This document shows positions 17,432-25,322 of a DNA stretch of 64,000 nucleotides, piece by piece. Origin of the DNA: Frankia sp. QA3 (GTDB taxonomy: Bacteria > Actinomycetota > Actinomycetes > Frankiales > Frankiaceae). The notes under the pieces are model-generated. The model was given only the letters and a program-made list of their open reading frames with translations, made no database searches and was not told the origin of the DNA. The stretch lies in contig NZ_CM001489.1 of assembly GCF_000262465.1 (NCBI RefSeq), positions 24,830-88,829 on the forward strand. Direction: 5' to 3'. Position numbers and translations under genes: made by a program. How positions within the stretch are numbered: the first letter of the stretch is position 1; each line of letters starts with the position of its first letter.

Positions 17432-17788
17432 ATGCAGCATATCGAAATGATCAACGAGAACATGCGGAAAGCCATCGAGGAATGTATGTCGTGTTCGGCG
17501 CTGTGCGAGGAGACCATCTCCTACTGCATGGACATGCCCGGCACGATGATGGACGCCGCGAACCTGCGGCTCATGATGGACTGCGCGGCGGTCACCCGGA
17601 CCTGCGCCGACCTGATGTGCCGGATGTCGCCGTTCCACGGCGAGATGTGCGCCATGTGCGCACGGGTCTGCGGCGCCTGTGCCGAAATGTGCGAGAAGAT
17701 GCCGAGCGACGCCCAGCTCGCACGCCTTGCCCGGGCCTGCCGGTCCTGCCTGGACAGCTGCAACGCGATGGCGGGTGCTGCTGCCTGA
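17432..17788 (+). CDS. Four-helix bundle copper-binding protein (Csp/DUF326 family)
   Basis: A 118-residue Cys-rich helical protein. Cys pairs recur along the helices (CMSCSALC, CADLMC, MCAMCARVCGACAEMC, CRSCLDSC) with several Met residues, as in the copper-storage protein (Csp) family, which binds many Cu(I) ions inside a four-helix bundle. No Tat or Sec signal is seen, so it is the cytosolic (Csp3-like) type. ATG at 17432 has GGAGG 6 nt upstream. No copper ATPase or chaperone gene is adjacent. Confidence 0.92.
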   Translation: MQHIEMINENMRKAIEECMSCSALCEETISYCMDMPGTMMDAANLRLMMDCAAVTRTCADLMCRMSPFHGEMCAMCARVCGACAEMCEKMPSDAQLARLARACRSCLDSCNAMAGAAA

Positions 17789-18150
17789 GCTGACCAGGGG
17801 CCCGCCGTCGGCCTGCGGCGTTCTCGCTCTGCGTTCTCGCTCTGCGTTGCCCCTGCCGTTTCCGCTAATGCCGAGTGACTGCGTGATCTTCCACGGCTGT
17901 GGTGGTCCTGCCGCCCCTGCGTCTTGGGTGTCGGAGTCCGTCCCGAGTACGCAACGTGGCGGACTCCGGCGACCCGGCGGTCTCGTTCGGGGTCCCCGCG
18001 GCACCTGTGCGGGTGCCGCGCCGGACCGGCCCCTCCGCCTGGGCCGCCGCGAGCACCTTCGGGTATCGCCCCGCCGTCCGGTGCCGGGGCGGATGTGCTG
18101 GGCCTCGCCGGCACCCGGCGGAAACATTCGGGTAACCAGCGTTAATTGTG

Positions 18151-18179
18151 TTGACATTCGTTCGGGGCGCCGACAGAAT
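18151..18179 (+). promoter_or_regulatory. Strong sigma70-type promoter TTGACA-N17-CAGAAT
   Basis: A consensus -35 (TTGACA, 18151-18156), exact 17-bp spacer and -10-like CAGAAT (18174-18179), preceded by AT-rich DNA (GTTAATTGTG). Transcription would start at or next to the ATG at 18186, giving a leaderless mRNA. Confidence 0.65.
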
Positions 18180-18185
18180 GCGACC

Positions 18186-18287
18186 ATGCCTCATCCGGCG
18201 CGGCGACGGACCGTTCTGGTCATCCGTGGCCACATCGACTTCCTGCGTGTCGCTTCCGCGGTCTGTCCGGTCCGGGTACCTCGCTAG
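18186..18287 (+). CDS. Putative leaderless Cys-containing leader peptide upstream of alpha/beta hydrolase
   Basis: A 33-residue ORF beginning 6 bp after a consensus -10 element, so it should be translated from a leaderless transcript. Its core LVIRGHIDFLRVASAVC aligns with the peptides at 13788 and 15440. The stop codon lies 178 nt before the hydrolase gene. Short leaderless Cys-containing ORFs acting as attenuators are known from mycobacteria; the same role is inferred here. Confidence 0.6.
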   Translation: MPHPARRRTVLVIRGHIDFLRVASAVCPVRVPR

Positions 18288-18465
18288 TCCTCCCTTGTCG
18301 GCGCGCCGCCACCGTTCCCCGGCGCCTCGCATGTGCTCCGCCGCTTTCGCCCATCGCCGTTCAGCCAGGCTGCGCCGATCGGGTTTCCCGCGGCCCCACA
18401 CGCGCCTTTTTCCGTGCTGGAGCGCGCCGCCATCCGCGTCCGGACGGCTTTGATCGGAGCATGCC

Positions 18466-19119
18466 GTGTCAATTCCCCTCTCCTCGCCCCCCTCTCATCT
18501 GCGTCCACGCGGCTACGTCGGCGGTCCTGGTTCCCGCTACTGGCCGAGCGGCGATCCCACCCGGCGCGCGGGGGCGAACGTGGTCCTCCTTCCCGGCCGC
18601 GGGGAATCTGCCGAGATTTTTGAGAACCTGGCCTTCCGGCTGGCGCTTGACGGCTATCAGGTGATGTTTCTCGATCATGGGAGGGACACTGTCCTGGCCC
18701 TTGGCGAGGCGCGCGAACCGGGGCTGCCGTTCGTTCTGCTCGGTTCGGACAGCGGCGCCCTGCGCGCGCTGGTCGGTGCCGCGTCGCCCGCCGTCCGCCC
18801 GGACGCGCTCATCCTGGTGGACCTGCCGCTGCTGCACCGTGCGGTCGCCGGGGAGCCCCCCGGCCAGCCGATCCCGCGATCGCTTCCGGACCTGCCCATC
18901 CTGCTGCTGCACGGCGAGGACGATCGGGTGACCCCGTTTCCGCTTGTTCGCATGGCAACGCGGACCGCCCGGCGAGCGAGGCTCGCGACCCTGCCTGGCG
19001 GCCGGGGCGTGCTGTCCGGCCCGGGCCGACGCGCCGCCGGGGCGCACGTCCTACTCTTCCTGGAGAACCTACGGATGCCGCGGCTGGCCTCCTCTCGACG
19101 GTCGGCCTCGCCAGCCTGA
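18466..19119 (+). CDS. Alpha/beta hydrolase-fold protein
   Basis: A 217-residue protein with a reduced alpha/beta-hydrolase layout: VVLLPGRGESAEIFENLAFR (oxyanion-hole strand and helix), FVLLGSDSGALRALVGAAS where the nucleophile elbow is expected, LILVDLPLL, and LLLHGEDDRVTPFPLVRMA, the usual acid-residue segment. The elbow reads GSDSG, close to G-x-S-x-G but with Asp before Ser, so the catalytic Ser is probable rather than sure. A clear late catalytic His is not obvious. GTG at 18466 has GGAG 9 nt upstream. The leader peptide at 18186 precedes it. Confidence 0.7.
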   Translation: MSIPLSSPPSHLRPRGYVGGPGSRYWPSGDPTRRAGANVVLLPGRGESAEIFENLAFRLALDGYQVMFLDHGRDTVLALGEAREPGLPFVLLGSDSGALRALVGAASPAVRPDALILVDLPLLHRAVAGEPPGQPIPRSLPDLPILLLHGEDDRVTPFPLVRMATRTARRARLATLPGGRGVLSGPGRRAAGAHVLLFLENLRMPRLASSRRSASPA

Positions 19120-19580
19120 CCGGGCCGCGCGCCCACATCTGCCGCCCCAGTGCTCGCAGGGGGCACGCCGTTCCCCGCCGCCCCGCCTCCCGCCGTCGTC
19201 ACCCCCCAGCCGTCGCCCCTGCCGCGCCCGACCGGACCTTGGCATCCGCCTCCCCGCCGTCGCTGCCCCGCTGCCGCCGTGGGCCCAGAAGCCGGCGCGA
19301 TCGGTCCGGCATCGGCATCGGTCCCAGCTCTGGCGCCGTGATGCGCTCTCCGTAGCGGCGATGATGCTTTTCGTGGTCCTGTCTGCGCTCTCGGCCTCCA
19401 CCGCCGACTGCCACCGGCTGCGTCCTGGCTCGGCTAGGGGCAACAAATCGGGGCACTCCGCCAACAACGGGTGATCGTCCTCAATGCCCGAAGGTTCGGT
19501 CGATGTCTGAGAGTTGCGGCGTCACAGCGCTATGCACGTAACGTGACGGGCATGTGCCGGAATCCGGGCAGAACTAGTAC
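19120..19580. other. Intergenic region, no gene recognised
   Basis: About 460 bp of GC-rich DNA between the alpha/beta hydrolase and the riboswitch promoter. No supported gene or structure was found. Confidence 0.5.
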
Positions 19581-19610
19581 TTGTCACTACGGTACGTAGT
19601 TCGCTACGGT
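19581..19610 (+). promoter_or_regulatory. Candidate promoter TTGTCA-N18-TACGGT
   Basis: TTGTCA (19581-19586) and TACGGT (19605-19610), in an AT-richer pocket. It would start transcription about 20 nt before the riboswitch aptamer. Confidence 0.5.
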
Positions 19611-19636
19611 TGCCGGGCACTAGTCGCTCCGGGCCG

Positions 19637-19815
19637 ACGCCGAGTTCTGCCCACGGTCCGGGGTCCCTCCAAGACAGCTTGGGCAGAAGCGGGGGAACCA
19701 GGTTCCTCCGGGCGGCCCCGTCACGGCCGCCCTCGGGGTTAAGTCGTCTCCACGGAGACGACCGGGCTTCCCGGCCCGAACCCGACAGCTAACCTCGCAG
19801 GCGTACGGGAAGGAC
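19637..19815 (+). ncRNA. ydaO/yuaA c-di-AMP riboswitch
   Basis: The hallmark conserved blocks of the ydaO aptamer are present in order: ACGCCGAG (P1 5' strand), GGGGGAACCA at 19691-19700, the CTCGGGGTTAAGTCG block, a GTCTCC-ACG-GAGAC hairpin, then CCCGAACCCGACAGCTAACC and CTCGCAGGCGT closing P1, with GGGAAGGA after it. The class binds cyclic di-AMP and commonly shuts off cell-wall hydrolase (rpf, nlpC/p60, lytic transglycosylase) genes in actinobacteria. The gene downstream here is exactly of that kind. The distance from aptamer to start codon is about 470 nt, longer than usual. Confidence 0.93.
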
Positions 19816-20284
19816 TCGACGTTGCCTGTGTATCGGGAACGCTCGGCCGCGGTCTCGATGACCGCCCTGCCGACCTGCACTTTCTGCGATGCGCCCTCGC
19901 CACGACGGGCGCCGTTCTCGCCCTGACGCAGCCGCGAGAACGTGCCAGCGGCCGGCGTTTGCCGGCCGGCCATGTGCGTGTACGACATCACCGGCCCAGC
20001 TGACGGACCGCACGGGTCGCCGTCGGCGGTCGACCGCGCTCCCCGGCCCGCCCGCAGCGGGCGGCCCGGCGTGATGCGGTCGCCTCGCTGATCGGGCCGG
20101 AACTCTCACCAATCTCGGAGATCTTCTCGGCCGATCGTTTTCGCGGGCCGGCAGAGTGGTGTTTCGAAACCAGATAGTCCGTGCTGCCCATATCTGGTGA
20201 GAGAGAACCGCTCCCCTCCATTGAGCGGTAGTCATCACCGATTCCAAACCTGTGTTCGACGACACCGAAATGAGATGTCAAAGA
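19816..20284 (+). other. Long mRNA leader between riboswitch and lytic transglycosylase gene
   Basis: No gene is recognised. Two compact GC hairpins occur: a 7-bp stem at 19950-19967 with GTTT loop and a 7-bp stem at 20048-20064 with CAG loop. Neither is followed by a U-run, but either could be the expression platform or terminator controlled by the riboswitch. From about 20130 the DNA becomes AT-richer up to the start codon. Confidence 0.45.
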
Positions 20285-21046
20285 ATGGCTAAGGGAAAGC
20301 ATCGGAAGCATTCCACCCGGCACCGCGGCGCCGTCATCGCCGCCGCCGGCGTGATCGGTGCCGGAGCCAGCATGATCGCCACCGCGAGCCCGGCGGGTGC
20401 CGCCACCGGCACCGTCTCGGACGTCACGATCGCCAGCGCGGCGGCGAACGCGGGCCTCGCCGGCTGCCGTGGCATACCGCTGTCCACCTGGGTCGCGGTC
20501 GCTCTTGCCGAGTCCGGCGGCAACACCTTCGCCCACGCCACGGTCGGTGAGGACTCGCGCGGACTCTGGCAGGTCAACATGCGTGCGCACGCCGGCTGGG
20601 TGGGTAACCGCAACCTGTACGACCCCGCCACCAACGCCTGGGCGGCGAAGCGGATCTGCGACTCCCAGGGCATCACGGCCTGGAGCGCGTACACCCGCGG
20701 CATGCACAACCGGTTCCTGGGCCGCGGCCAGGCCGCCGCGGCCGCCGTCTCCGGTGGCGTCAGCGTCCGCACCGTCTCCTACACCGCGCCCGCGGCCTCC
20801 TACACCGCGCCCGCGGCGCCCGCTGCGGCGGTCTCGACGGGGTATCCGTCGCTTGCCAGCGGTCGGGGCTACCGCCAGGACGTCCGGCAGATTCAGCAGA
20901 AGCTGGCCGACCTCGGTTACCCGATCCTCGTCGACGGCCAGTTCGGCTACCAGACGAACCACATGGTCAAGGACTACCAGCTCAAGCACGGCCTGCTGGT
21001 GGACGGCGTCGTCGGACCCCGGACGCGGGCCAGCCTCGGCATCTGA
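20285..21046 (+). CDS. Secreted transglycosylase-like protein with C-terminal peptidoglycan-binding domain
   Basis: A 253-residue exported protein. The start MAKGKHRKHSTRHRG is a basic n-region followed by a hydrophobic segment ending ASPAGAA, a Sec signal. A lysozyme-like transglycosylase domain covers about residues 45-145, with the catalytic Glu in VALAESGGN and the family segment SRGLWQVNMRAH. A linker with duplicated SYTAPAA leads to a PG_binding_1 domain (about 190-253, VRQIQQKLADLGYPILVDG). It should cleave or remodel peptidoglycan. Upstream in-frame starts (GTG 20252, ATG 20270) are possible. Control by the c-di-AMP riboswitch is expected. Confidence 0.9.
   Translation: MAKGKHRKHSTRHRGAVIAAAGVIGAGASMIATASPAGAATGTVSDVTIASAAANAGLAGCRGIPLSTWVAVALAESGGNTFAHATVGEDSRGLWQVNMRAHAGWVGNRNLYDPATNAWAAKRICDSQGITAWSAYTRGMHNRFLGRGQAAAAAVSGGVSVRTVSYTAPAASYTAPAAPAAAVSTGYPSLASGRGYRQDVRQIQQKLADLGYPILVDGQFGYQTNHMVKDYQLKHGLLVDGVVGPRTRASLGI
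20777..20818. repeat. 21-bp tandem duplication in the transglycosylase linker
   Basis: Two consecutive copies differing at the last base encode Ser-Tyr-Thr-Ala-Pro-Ala-Ala twice. Confidence 0.85.
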
Positions 21047-21300
21047 CGATCTCGATCGGCACGGCGCCGCCGGGTGGTGTTCCCAGCCCACCCGGCGGCG
21101 CCGTCGTCGTCTGTCGGCGCCGGCGCATCCTCACGAAGCGCCTCCCAAGGCCGGGGGCGCCGTCGCATAGCGGCGGGAGGAGAGGACTACCGCCGGTCGA
21201 GCGGGGTATTTCCTGCACCGGCCCAGGCGGGGCCATCGGTCCCCGGGTGGAGGTGGAACGGGGTCCGATCAGCGAGGATCTCCGACCGACGAGGATCATC

Positions 21301-22290
21301 ATGGTCGACGAGCTCGGATCCGTTTCGGGCCCGATCGCCCGTCCCGGTGCCCGGACTCCCGGCGAACCAGTTCACGGCTCCCGGCGGACCGGCGCCGCGG
21401 CGAGCGGGCCCGGGTCGGGTGTGGTGTTTGCCGTGCTGGGCCCGCTGGAGGTCTGGCGCGGGCCGGGGGAGCGCGTCCGCATCGACCAGCGCAAGAAGCG
21501 GGCGCTACTGCTCACCCTGCTCCTGCACGCGGGGCGGTGGACCTCGGTGGAGGAGATGCTTCTGGCGCTCTGGCAGGACGAACCACCCCGGTCCGCCTTC
21601 GGCAACATCAAGACCTACCTGTCCGAGCTGCGGCATACGCTGCCCACGTCGCCTGGAGATTCGGCGGTGCCGGCGTCGATCAGGGCGGTGGGCCCGCGGG
21701 CCGCGGTTCTTCGCCGTCCGGCCGGCCCAGGTCGCATCGAGAGCCGCCCGGGGGAGTACCGGCTGGTCGTCGCGCCCGACGAGATCGACGTCATCCGCTT
21801 CGAGCAGGCAGTCGAACGCGGCCGGGTCGCCGCGCGAGCCGGGGCACCGGCCCAAGCCGCCGAGCTGTTCGAGCAGGCGCTCGGCTGGTGGCGGGGAAGC
21901 GCATTCGACGAGCTGCCGGCCGAGGTCGGTGGTGCTGAGAGCCTCCGCCTCGAGGAGGCCCGGTGGGCGGCCCGGGAGGCGTTGATCGACGCCCGCCTCG
22001 CCCTGGGCGAGCACGACCAGGTGCTGCCGGCGCTGCGCGCGCTCACCGTGGAGTACCCGACCCGGGAGCGTCTCTGGGCGCAACTGCTCGTCGCCCTGGA
22101 GCGCAGCGGTCGCCGGGCCGAGGCGCTGCGCGAGTACCGCGTCCTCTACCAACGGCTGGTGACGGAGCTCGGGATCGAGCCCGGTGCCGAGCTGCGCCGC
22201 GTGCATCAGCAGGTCCTGGACCCGGAGCCTGGCTGGTCACGTTCCTCCCGGGGGCCGGCAGGCACGCCGGCGCCGCTGAACCGGCAATGA
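21301..22290 (+). CDS. AfsR/SARP family regulator with BTAD domain (lasso cluster regulator)
   Basis: A 329-residue SARP-type activator. An OmpR-like winged helix occupies about residues 40-135 (FAVLGPLEVWRG, KKRALLLTLLLHAGR, NIKTYLSELRHTLP) and the bacterial transcriptional activation domain about 165-320 (EYRLVVAPDEIDVIRFEQAV to RAEALREYRVLYQRLV, ELGIEPGAELRRVHQQVL). SARPs bind heptameric direct repeats to switch on biosynthetic clusters. GAGG lies 6 nt before ATG 21301. The position just ahead of the lasso-peptide genes on the same strand makes it their likely activator. A Pro/Arg-rich insert separates the two domains. Confidence 0.9.
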   Translation: MVDELGSVSGPIARPGARTPGEPVHGSRRTGAAASGPGSGVVFAVLGPLEVWRGPGERVRIDQRKKRALLLTLLLHAGRWTSVEEMLLALWQDEPPRSAFGNIKTYLSELRHTLPTSPGDSAVPASIRAVGPRAAVLRRPAGPGRIESRPGEYRLVVAPDEIDVIRFEQAVERGRVAARAGAPAQAAELFEQALGWWRGSAFDELPAEVGGAESLRLEEARWAAREALIDARLALGEHDQVLPALRALTVEYPTRERLWAQLLVALERSGRRAEALREYRVLYQRLVTELGIEPGAELRRVHQQVLDPEPGWSRSSRGPAGTPAPLNRQ

Positions 22291-22476
22291 ACCTTCCGCG
22301 GGAATCCCTACCGGGCGGGCTCGATCGTCCGGTCCGCAGATCTGCCGTGGCGTTCGCATAGGCGGTCGGACCGGCCTGGTCGCGCAGGGGGCGGGAGAGC
22401 TTTCGGTGGCTGGCGACCTGCGGTGGGCTTTGCCTTCTGCCCGCCAGGCGGAAGAACGCGAACAGGGAGGGCACGC

Positions 22477-22599
22477 ATGACGGCGACCTATGAACCTCCG
22501 CGCCTGGCGGCGGCCGGTCGATGTGCGGAGGTCACCCGGGGCCGCTGGGGCCGGGGACACGGCGGTGGCGGATTCGCCGCCGGCGGGTTCTTCTTCTGA
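22477..22599 (+). CDS. Lasso peptide precursor (A), core without Asp/Glu acceptor
   Basis: A 40-codon ORF with AGGGAGG 6 nt before ATG. The leader contains YEPPRLAAAGRCAEVTRG, an exact fit to the actinobacterial lasso leader pattern Y-x2-P-x-L-x3-G-x-[F]-x3-T-x-G, with Cys in place of Phe. The Thr at -2 and Gly at +1 mark the core, which in this frame is GRWGRGHGGGGFAAGGFFF. It has no Asp or Glu at position 7, 8 or 9, so no macrolactam acceptor is visible. Shifting one base after the leader gives GAAGAGDTAVADSPP..., with Asp at position 7, and a stop that overlaps the cyclase start as GTGA. Either the gene is frameshifted, or the core is of a new type. Confidence 0.75.
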   Translation: MTATYEPPRLAAAGRCAEVTRGRWGRGHGGGGFAAGGFFF

Positions 22600-22614
22600 G
22601 CGCCTGAGGTCGCG

Positions 22615-24474
22615 GTGACAACGCCCATCACGGTCCGGCAGCCGGGCTGCGCCGTCCGGCCCGCGTCGTCCCGGCCGAGCTGCTGGTTCGTCGCCTTGGC
22701 GGACCGGGGTCCGGTGACGCTGCCCGCCGGGGTCCGGCGGGTGTTGCGACATGCCTCGGGGCGGCCGTGGATCGTCGGCGACTGGCCGGATGACGCCCTG
22801 GTCAGCGTAGCGACCAGCCGAGCCCGGATAGCGCTCGTCGGCTGCGCCGCGACGAATCCCAGCCAGCTCCTGCGCCTGCTCCTGGCGGCGCGGGACGTGC
22901 ACTCCCTCGACGTCGCGCGCGCCATCGCCGGCGATTATCACGTCATCGCCGAGATCAACGGACAGCGCCGGATCCAGGGCAGTCCGACCGGCACGCGGCG
23001 GATCTTCACCGCGGTTTCGGGCGGGCAGCACATCGCCGCGGACCGTGCCGACGTCCTTGCCGAGTTGACCGGCGGCGGGCTGAACCGCACGGTGCTTGCA
23101 TTGTCCCTGCTTGACCCGTCCCCGCCGTACCCGCTCGATGACCTCGTCCCCTGGGAGTCGGTCGAGGCCGTGCCACCCGATCATTATCTGTTCCTCGATC
23201 GTGACGGGCGGGTCGAGCGGATGCGCTGGTGGCGGCAGCCGGCGTCGGTGCGCTCGCGCGCCGAGGGCGCGCCGATCCTGCGTGCGGCCCTCGCCGAGGC
23301 GGTGGCCGTGCGGGTGGCCGCCGGGCGCACCGTCAGCGCGGACCTGTCCGGCGGGCTGGACTCGACCTCCGTGTGCTGCCTGGCGGCCCGTGGTGCCGCC
23401 GACATCGTCGCCGTCACCGGCATCGCCCAGGACCCCGGTGACGACGATCCGCGCTGGGCAGCCCGGGCGGCCGCCTCGCTGCCCGGCGTCGCCCGGGAGA
23501 TCCTGCCCGCAAGCGAGCTTCCACTTGCCTTCGACGGCATCGCCTCCGCCGGTGAGCCGCTCGACCATCCCTTCGTCGGCGTGGTCGACCGGGCGAAGCT
23601 GCGCGCGGGGCTGGACCGCGTCGCCCTCTACGGCCCTCGCCTGCACCTGACCGGGCTCGGCGGCGACGAGATCGCCGGGGGAACGCCGAACTACCTGCCT
23701 CGGTTGGCTCGCCGACGGCCCTGGACCGCGCTGCGGCATCTGCGTGGCTACCGCGCCCAGGAGGGCTGGCCGTGGGGCGCGAGCCTGCGGATGATGCGCC
23801 GTCGGGACTACTCTGACTGCCTCGGCGACATGGCCCGCGCCCTCGAGGCCCGGCATGGGGGGATTTCCCCCTGTCGTGGCCTGCCCTACGTGACGGCCCT
23901 GGATTGGACGCTGCCGCCCGTCGTCCCGAGCTGGCTGACCCGCGCCGCCCTGGGGCTGATCGCCGAGGCCTTCATCGATGCGGCCCGCCGAGCCGGTCCC
24001 CTGGCACCGACGCGGGACGGACACGCCGACCTGTTCGCGATCCGTGCCGCCGCGTCCGTCTTCCGGCTGTCCGACCAGCTCGCCGGCCCGATCGGCCCGC
24101 CCCTGAGCGCGCCGTTCCTCGACGACCGGGTCGTCCGTGCTGCGCTCGCCGTGCGGCCGGAGGAGCGCACCTCTCCGTGGGAGTACAGGCCGCTGCTCAA
24201 GGAGGCGATGCGGCAGGTGGTGCCCGCGGACTGCCTGCGCCGGGAGAGCAGGACGGACGCCTGCGCCGAGCAGGACCGGGGGCTGCGCGCGAATCGTGGC
24301 GTCCTGGTCAGGCTGTGCGACGACTCACCGTTGGCCGAGCTCGGGCTCATCGAGCCGGGCGTGCTGCGGGAGGCGTGCCGGCGAGGGGCCGCTTCGAACC
24401 GCCGGGCCGAGGCGCTCCAACCGACTTTCGCGGCCGACGCGTGGCTGCGTACCCTCGCCGGCCGCCGCGGGTGA
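22615..24474 (+). CDS. Lasso peptide cyclase (asparagine synthetase-like, C protein)
   Basis: A 619-residue asparagine-synthetase-B homologue. The N-terminal glutaminase-like half lacks the catalytic Cys2 of true AsnB (it begins VTTPITVRQ) and is degenerate, as in lasso cyclases. The synthetase half has the PPi-loop SGGLDST (residues 245-251), LHLTGLGGDEIAGG and the C-terminal SPWEYRPLLKEAMR region. It should adenylate the acceptor carboxylate of the core peptide and form the isopeptide bond with residue 1. GTG 22615 follows the precursor stop by 15 nt, with GAGG 5 nt upstream. Confidence 0.93.
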   Translation: MTTPITVRQPGCAVRPASSRPSCWFVALADRGPVTLPAGVRRVLRHASGRPWIVGDWPDDALVSVATSRARIALVGCAATNPSQLLRLLLAARDVHSLDVARAIAGDYHVIAEINGQRRIQGSPTGTRRIFTAVSGGQHIAADRADVLAELTGGGLNRTVLALSLLDPSPPYPLDDLVPWESVEAVPPDHYLFLDRDGRVERMRWWRQPASVRSRAEGAPILRAALAEAVAVRVAAGRTVSADLSGGLDSTSVCCLAARGAADIVAVTGIAQDPGDDDPRWAARAAASLPGVAREILPASELPLAFDGIASAGEPLDHPFVGVVDRAKLRAGLDRVALYGPRLHLTGLGGDEIAGGTPNYLPRLARRRPWTALRHLRGYRAQEGWPWGASLRMMRRRDYSDCLGDMARALEARHGGISPCRGLPYVTALDWTLPPVVPSWLTRAALGLIAEAFIDAARRAGPLAPTRDGHADLFAIRAAASVFRLSDQLAGPIGPPLSAPFLDDRVVRAALAVRPEERTSPWEYRPLLKEAMRQVVPADCLRRESRTDACAEQDRGLRANRGVLVRLCDDSPLAELGLIEPGVLREACRRGAASNRRAEALQPTFAADAWLRTLAGRRG

Positions 24475-24558
24475 GCGCCGGCGGGTTGGGAGCGGCGCCC
24501 GTGGCACCGGTACGCCCGGCCGGGGAGATCTGCCGACGACCGACCAGCAGGAGTGATC

Positions 24559-24891
24559 ATGGTGATGTTGCGATCCGACGTGGTGCGGGCGCCGACCGAG
24601 TACGGCGCCGTGCTGTTGCACACCGACGACGGGCGGTACTGGACGCTCAACCGGTCGGGTGATCTGGTGCTTCGCGTCATGCTGGACGGGGGTGACACCG
24701 CCGCCGCCGTGCGGGAGTTGTGCGCGACCGCAGAGGTCGATCCGCAGGCCGCGCGCCGCGACGTCGAGGGTCTGCTCGCCCAGCTTGCCGATGTCGGCCT
24801 GATCGAGCCGGAGTCCGAGGCCCGCTGGTCGCCCGAGGTCGAGGCCGGGTGCCCCGACAACAACGTGGGCGAGCCGGAGGCGCGGCGGTGA
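24559..24891 (+). CDS. Lasso peptide RiPP recognition element protein (B1, PqqD-like)
   Basis: A 110-residue PqqD-family protein. The winged-helix recognition element is visible from VVRAPTEYGAVLLHTDDGRYWTLN-like beta strands through a three-helix part ending LAQLADVGLIEPE. B1 proteins bind the leader Tyr-Pro-Leu motif and deliver the precursor to the peptidase. ATG 24559 has AGGAG 5 nt upstream and is preferred to GTG 24553. The stop overlaps the GTG of the peptidase gene (GTGA). Confidence 0.92.
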   Translation: MVMLRSDVVRAPTEYGAVLLHTDDGRYWTLNRSGDLVLRVMLDGGDTAAAVRELCATAEVDPQAARRDVEGLLAQLADVGLIEPESEARWSPEVEAGCPDNNVGEPEARR

Positions 24892-25322
24892 CCGCGCCGA
24901 CGGTGCTCGAACGGCCGGAGGTGGTGTTGCGGCCCAGTCGTCGGCTGGGAGCGATGGCTGCGGTCGGGGCCGCGCGGCTGCTCGCGACCCAGTCGCCGGC
25001 GCGCATCCGTCGGGTGTTGGCCCGGCTGGGCGCCGGCGCTCAGCCGGCGGACTACGCCACCGCACTCGCCGCCCGCCAGGCGGTGATGGCCGTGAGTCTC
25101 ACCTGCCGGGGGGCGCGGGGCTGCGTGCCCCGCTCGATCGCCACCACCCTGCTGTGCCGGATGACGGGCAGCGTGCCGACCTGGTGCGTCGGGGTGCGAA
25201 CCGTCGCGCCGTTCGCCGCGCACGCGTGGGTCGAGGCGGAGGGCGCGATTGTCGGTGAGCCCATGCCGCCCGGGTATCTGCGGGCGCTGCTCGCCGTCGG
25301 ACCGGGGAGCGCGCCATGGTGA
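24888..25322 (+). CDS. Lasso peptide leader peptidase (B2, transglutaminase-like)
   Basis: A 144-residue Cys protease of the lasso B2 family. The nucleophile is in RGCVPRSIATTLLCRM (C79) and the His in FAAHAWVEAEG (H112). The third residue, usually Asp shortly after, appears as Glu in AIVGEP. It removes the leader before cyclisation. The gene overlaps both neighbours: its GTG lies in the stop of the RRE gene and its TGA lies 7 nt inside the transporter gene, so translation of the block is coupled. Confidence 0.92.
   Translation: MTAPTVLERPEVVLRPSRRLGAMAAVGAARLLATQSPARIRRVLARLGAGAQPADYATALAARQAVMAVSLTCRGARGCVPRSIATTLLCRMTGSVPTWCVGVRTVAPFAAHAWVEAEGAIVGEPMPPGYLRALLAVGPGSAPW

Noticed and set aside
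22287..22361. A 24-codon ORF (MNLPRESLPGG...) overlapping the SARP stop as a second lasso precursor
   Set aside because: No Tyr-Pro-Leu leader motif and no Thr-x-Gly junction; likely chance.
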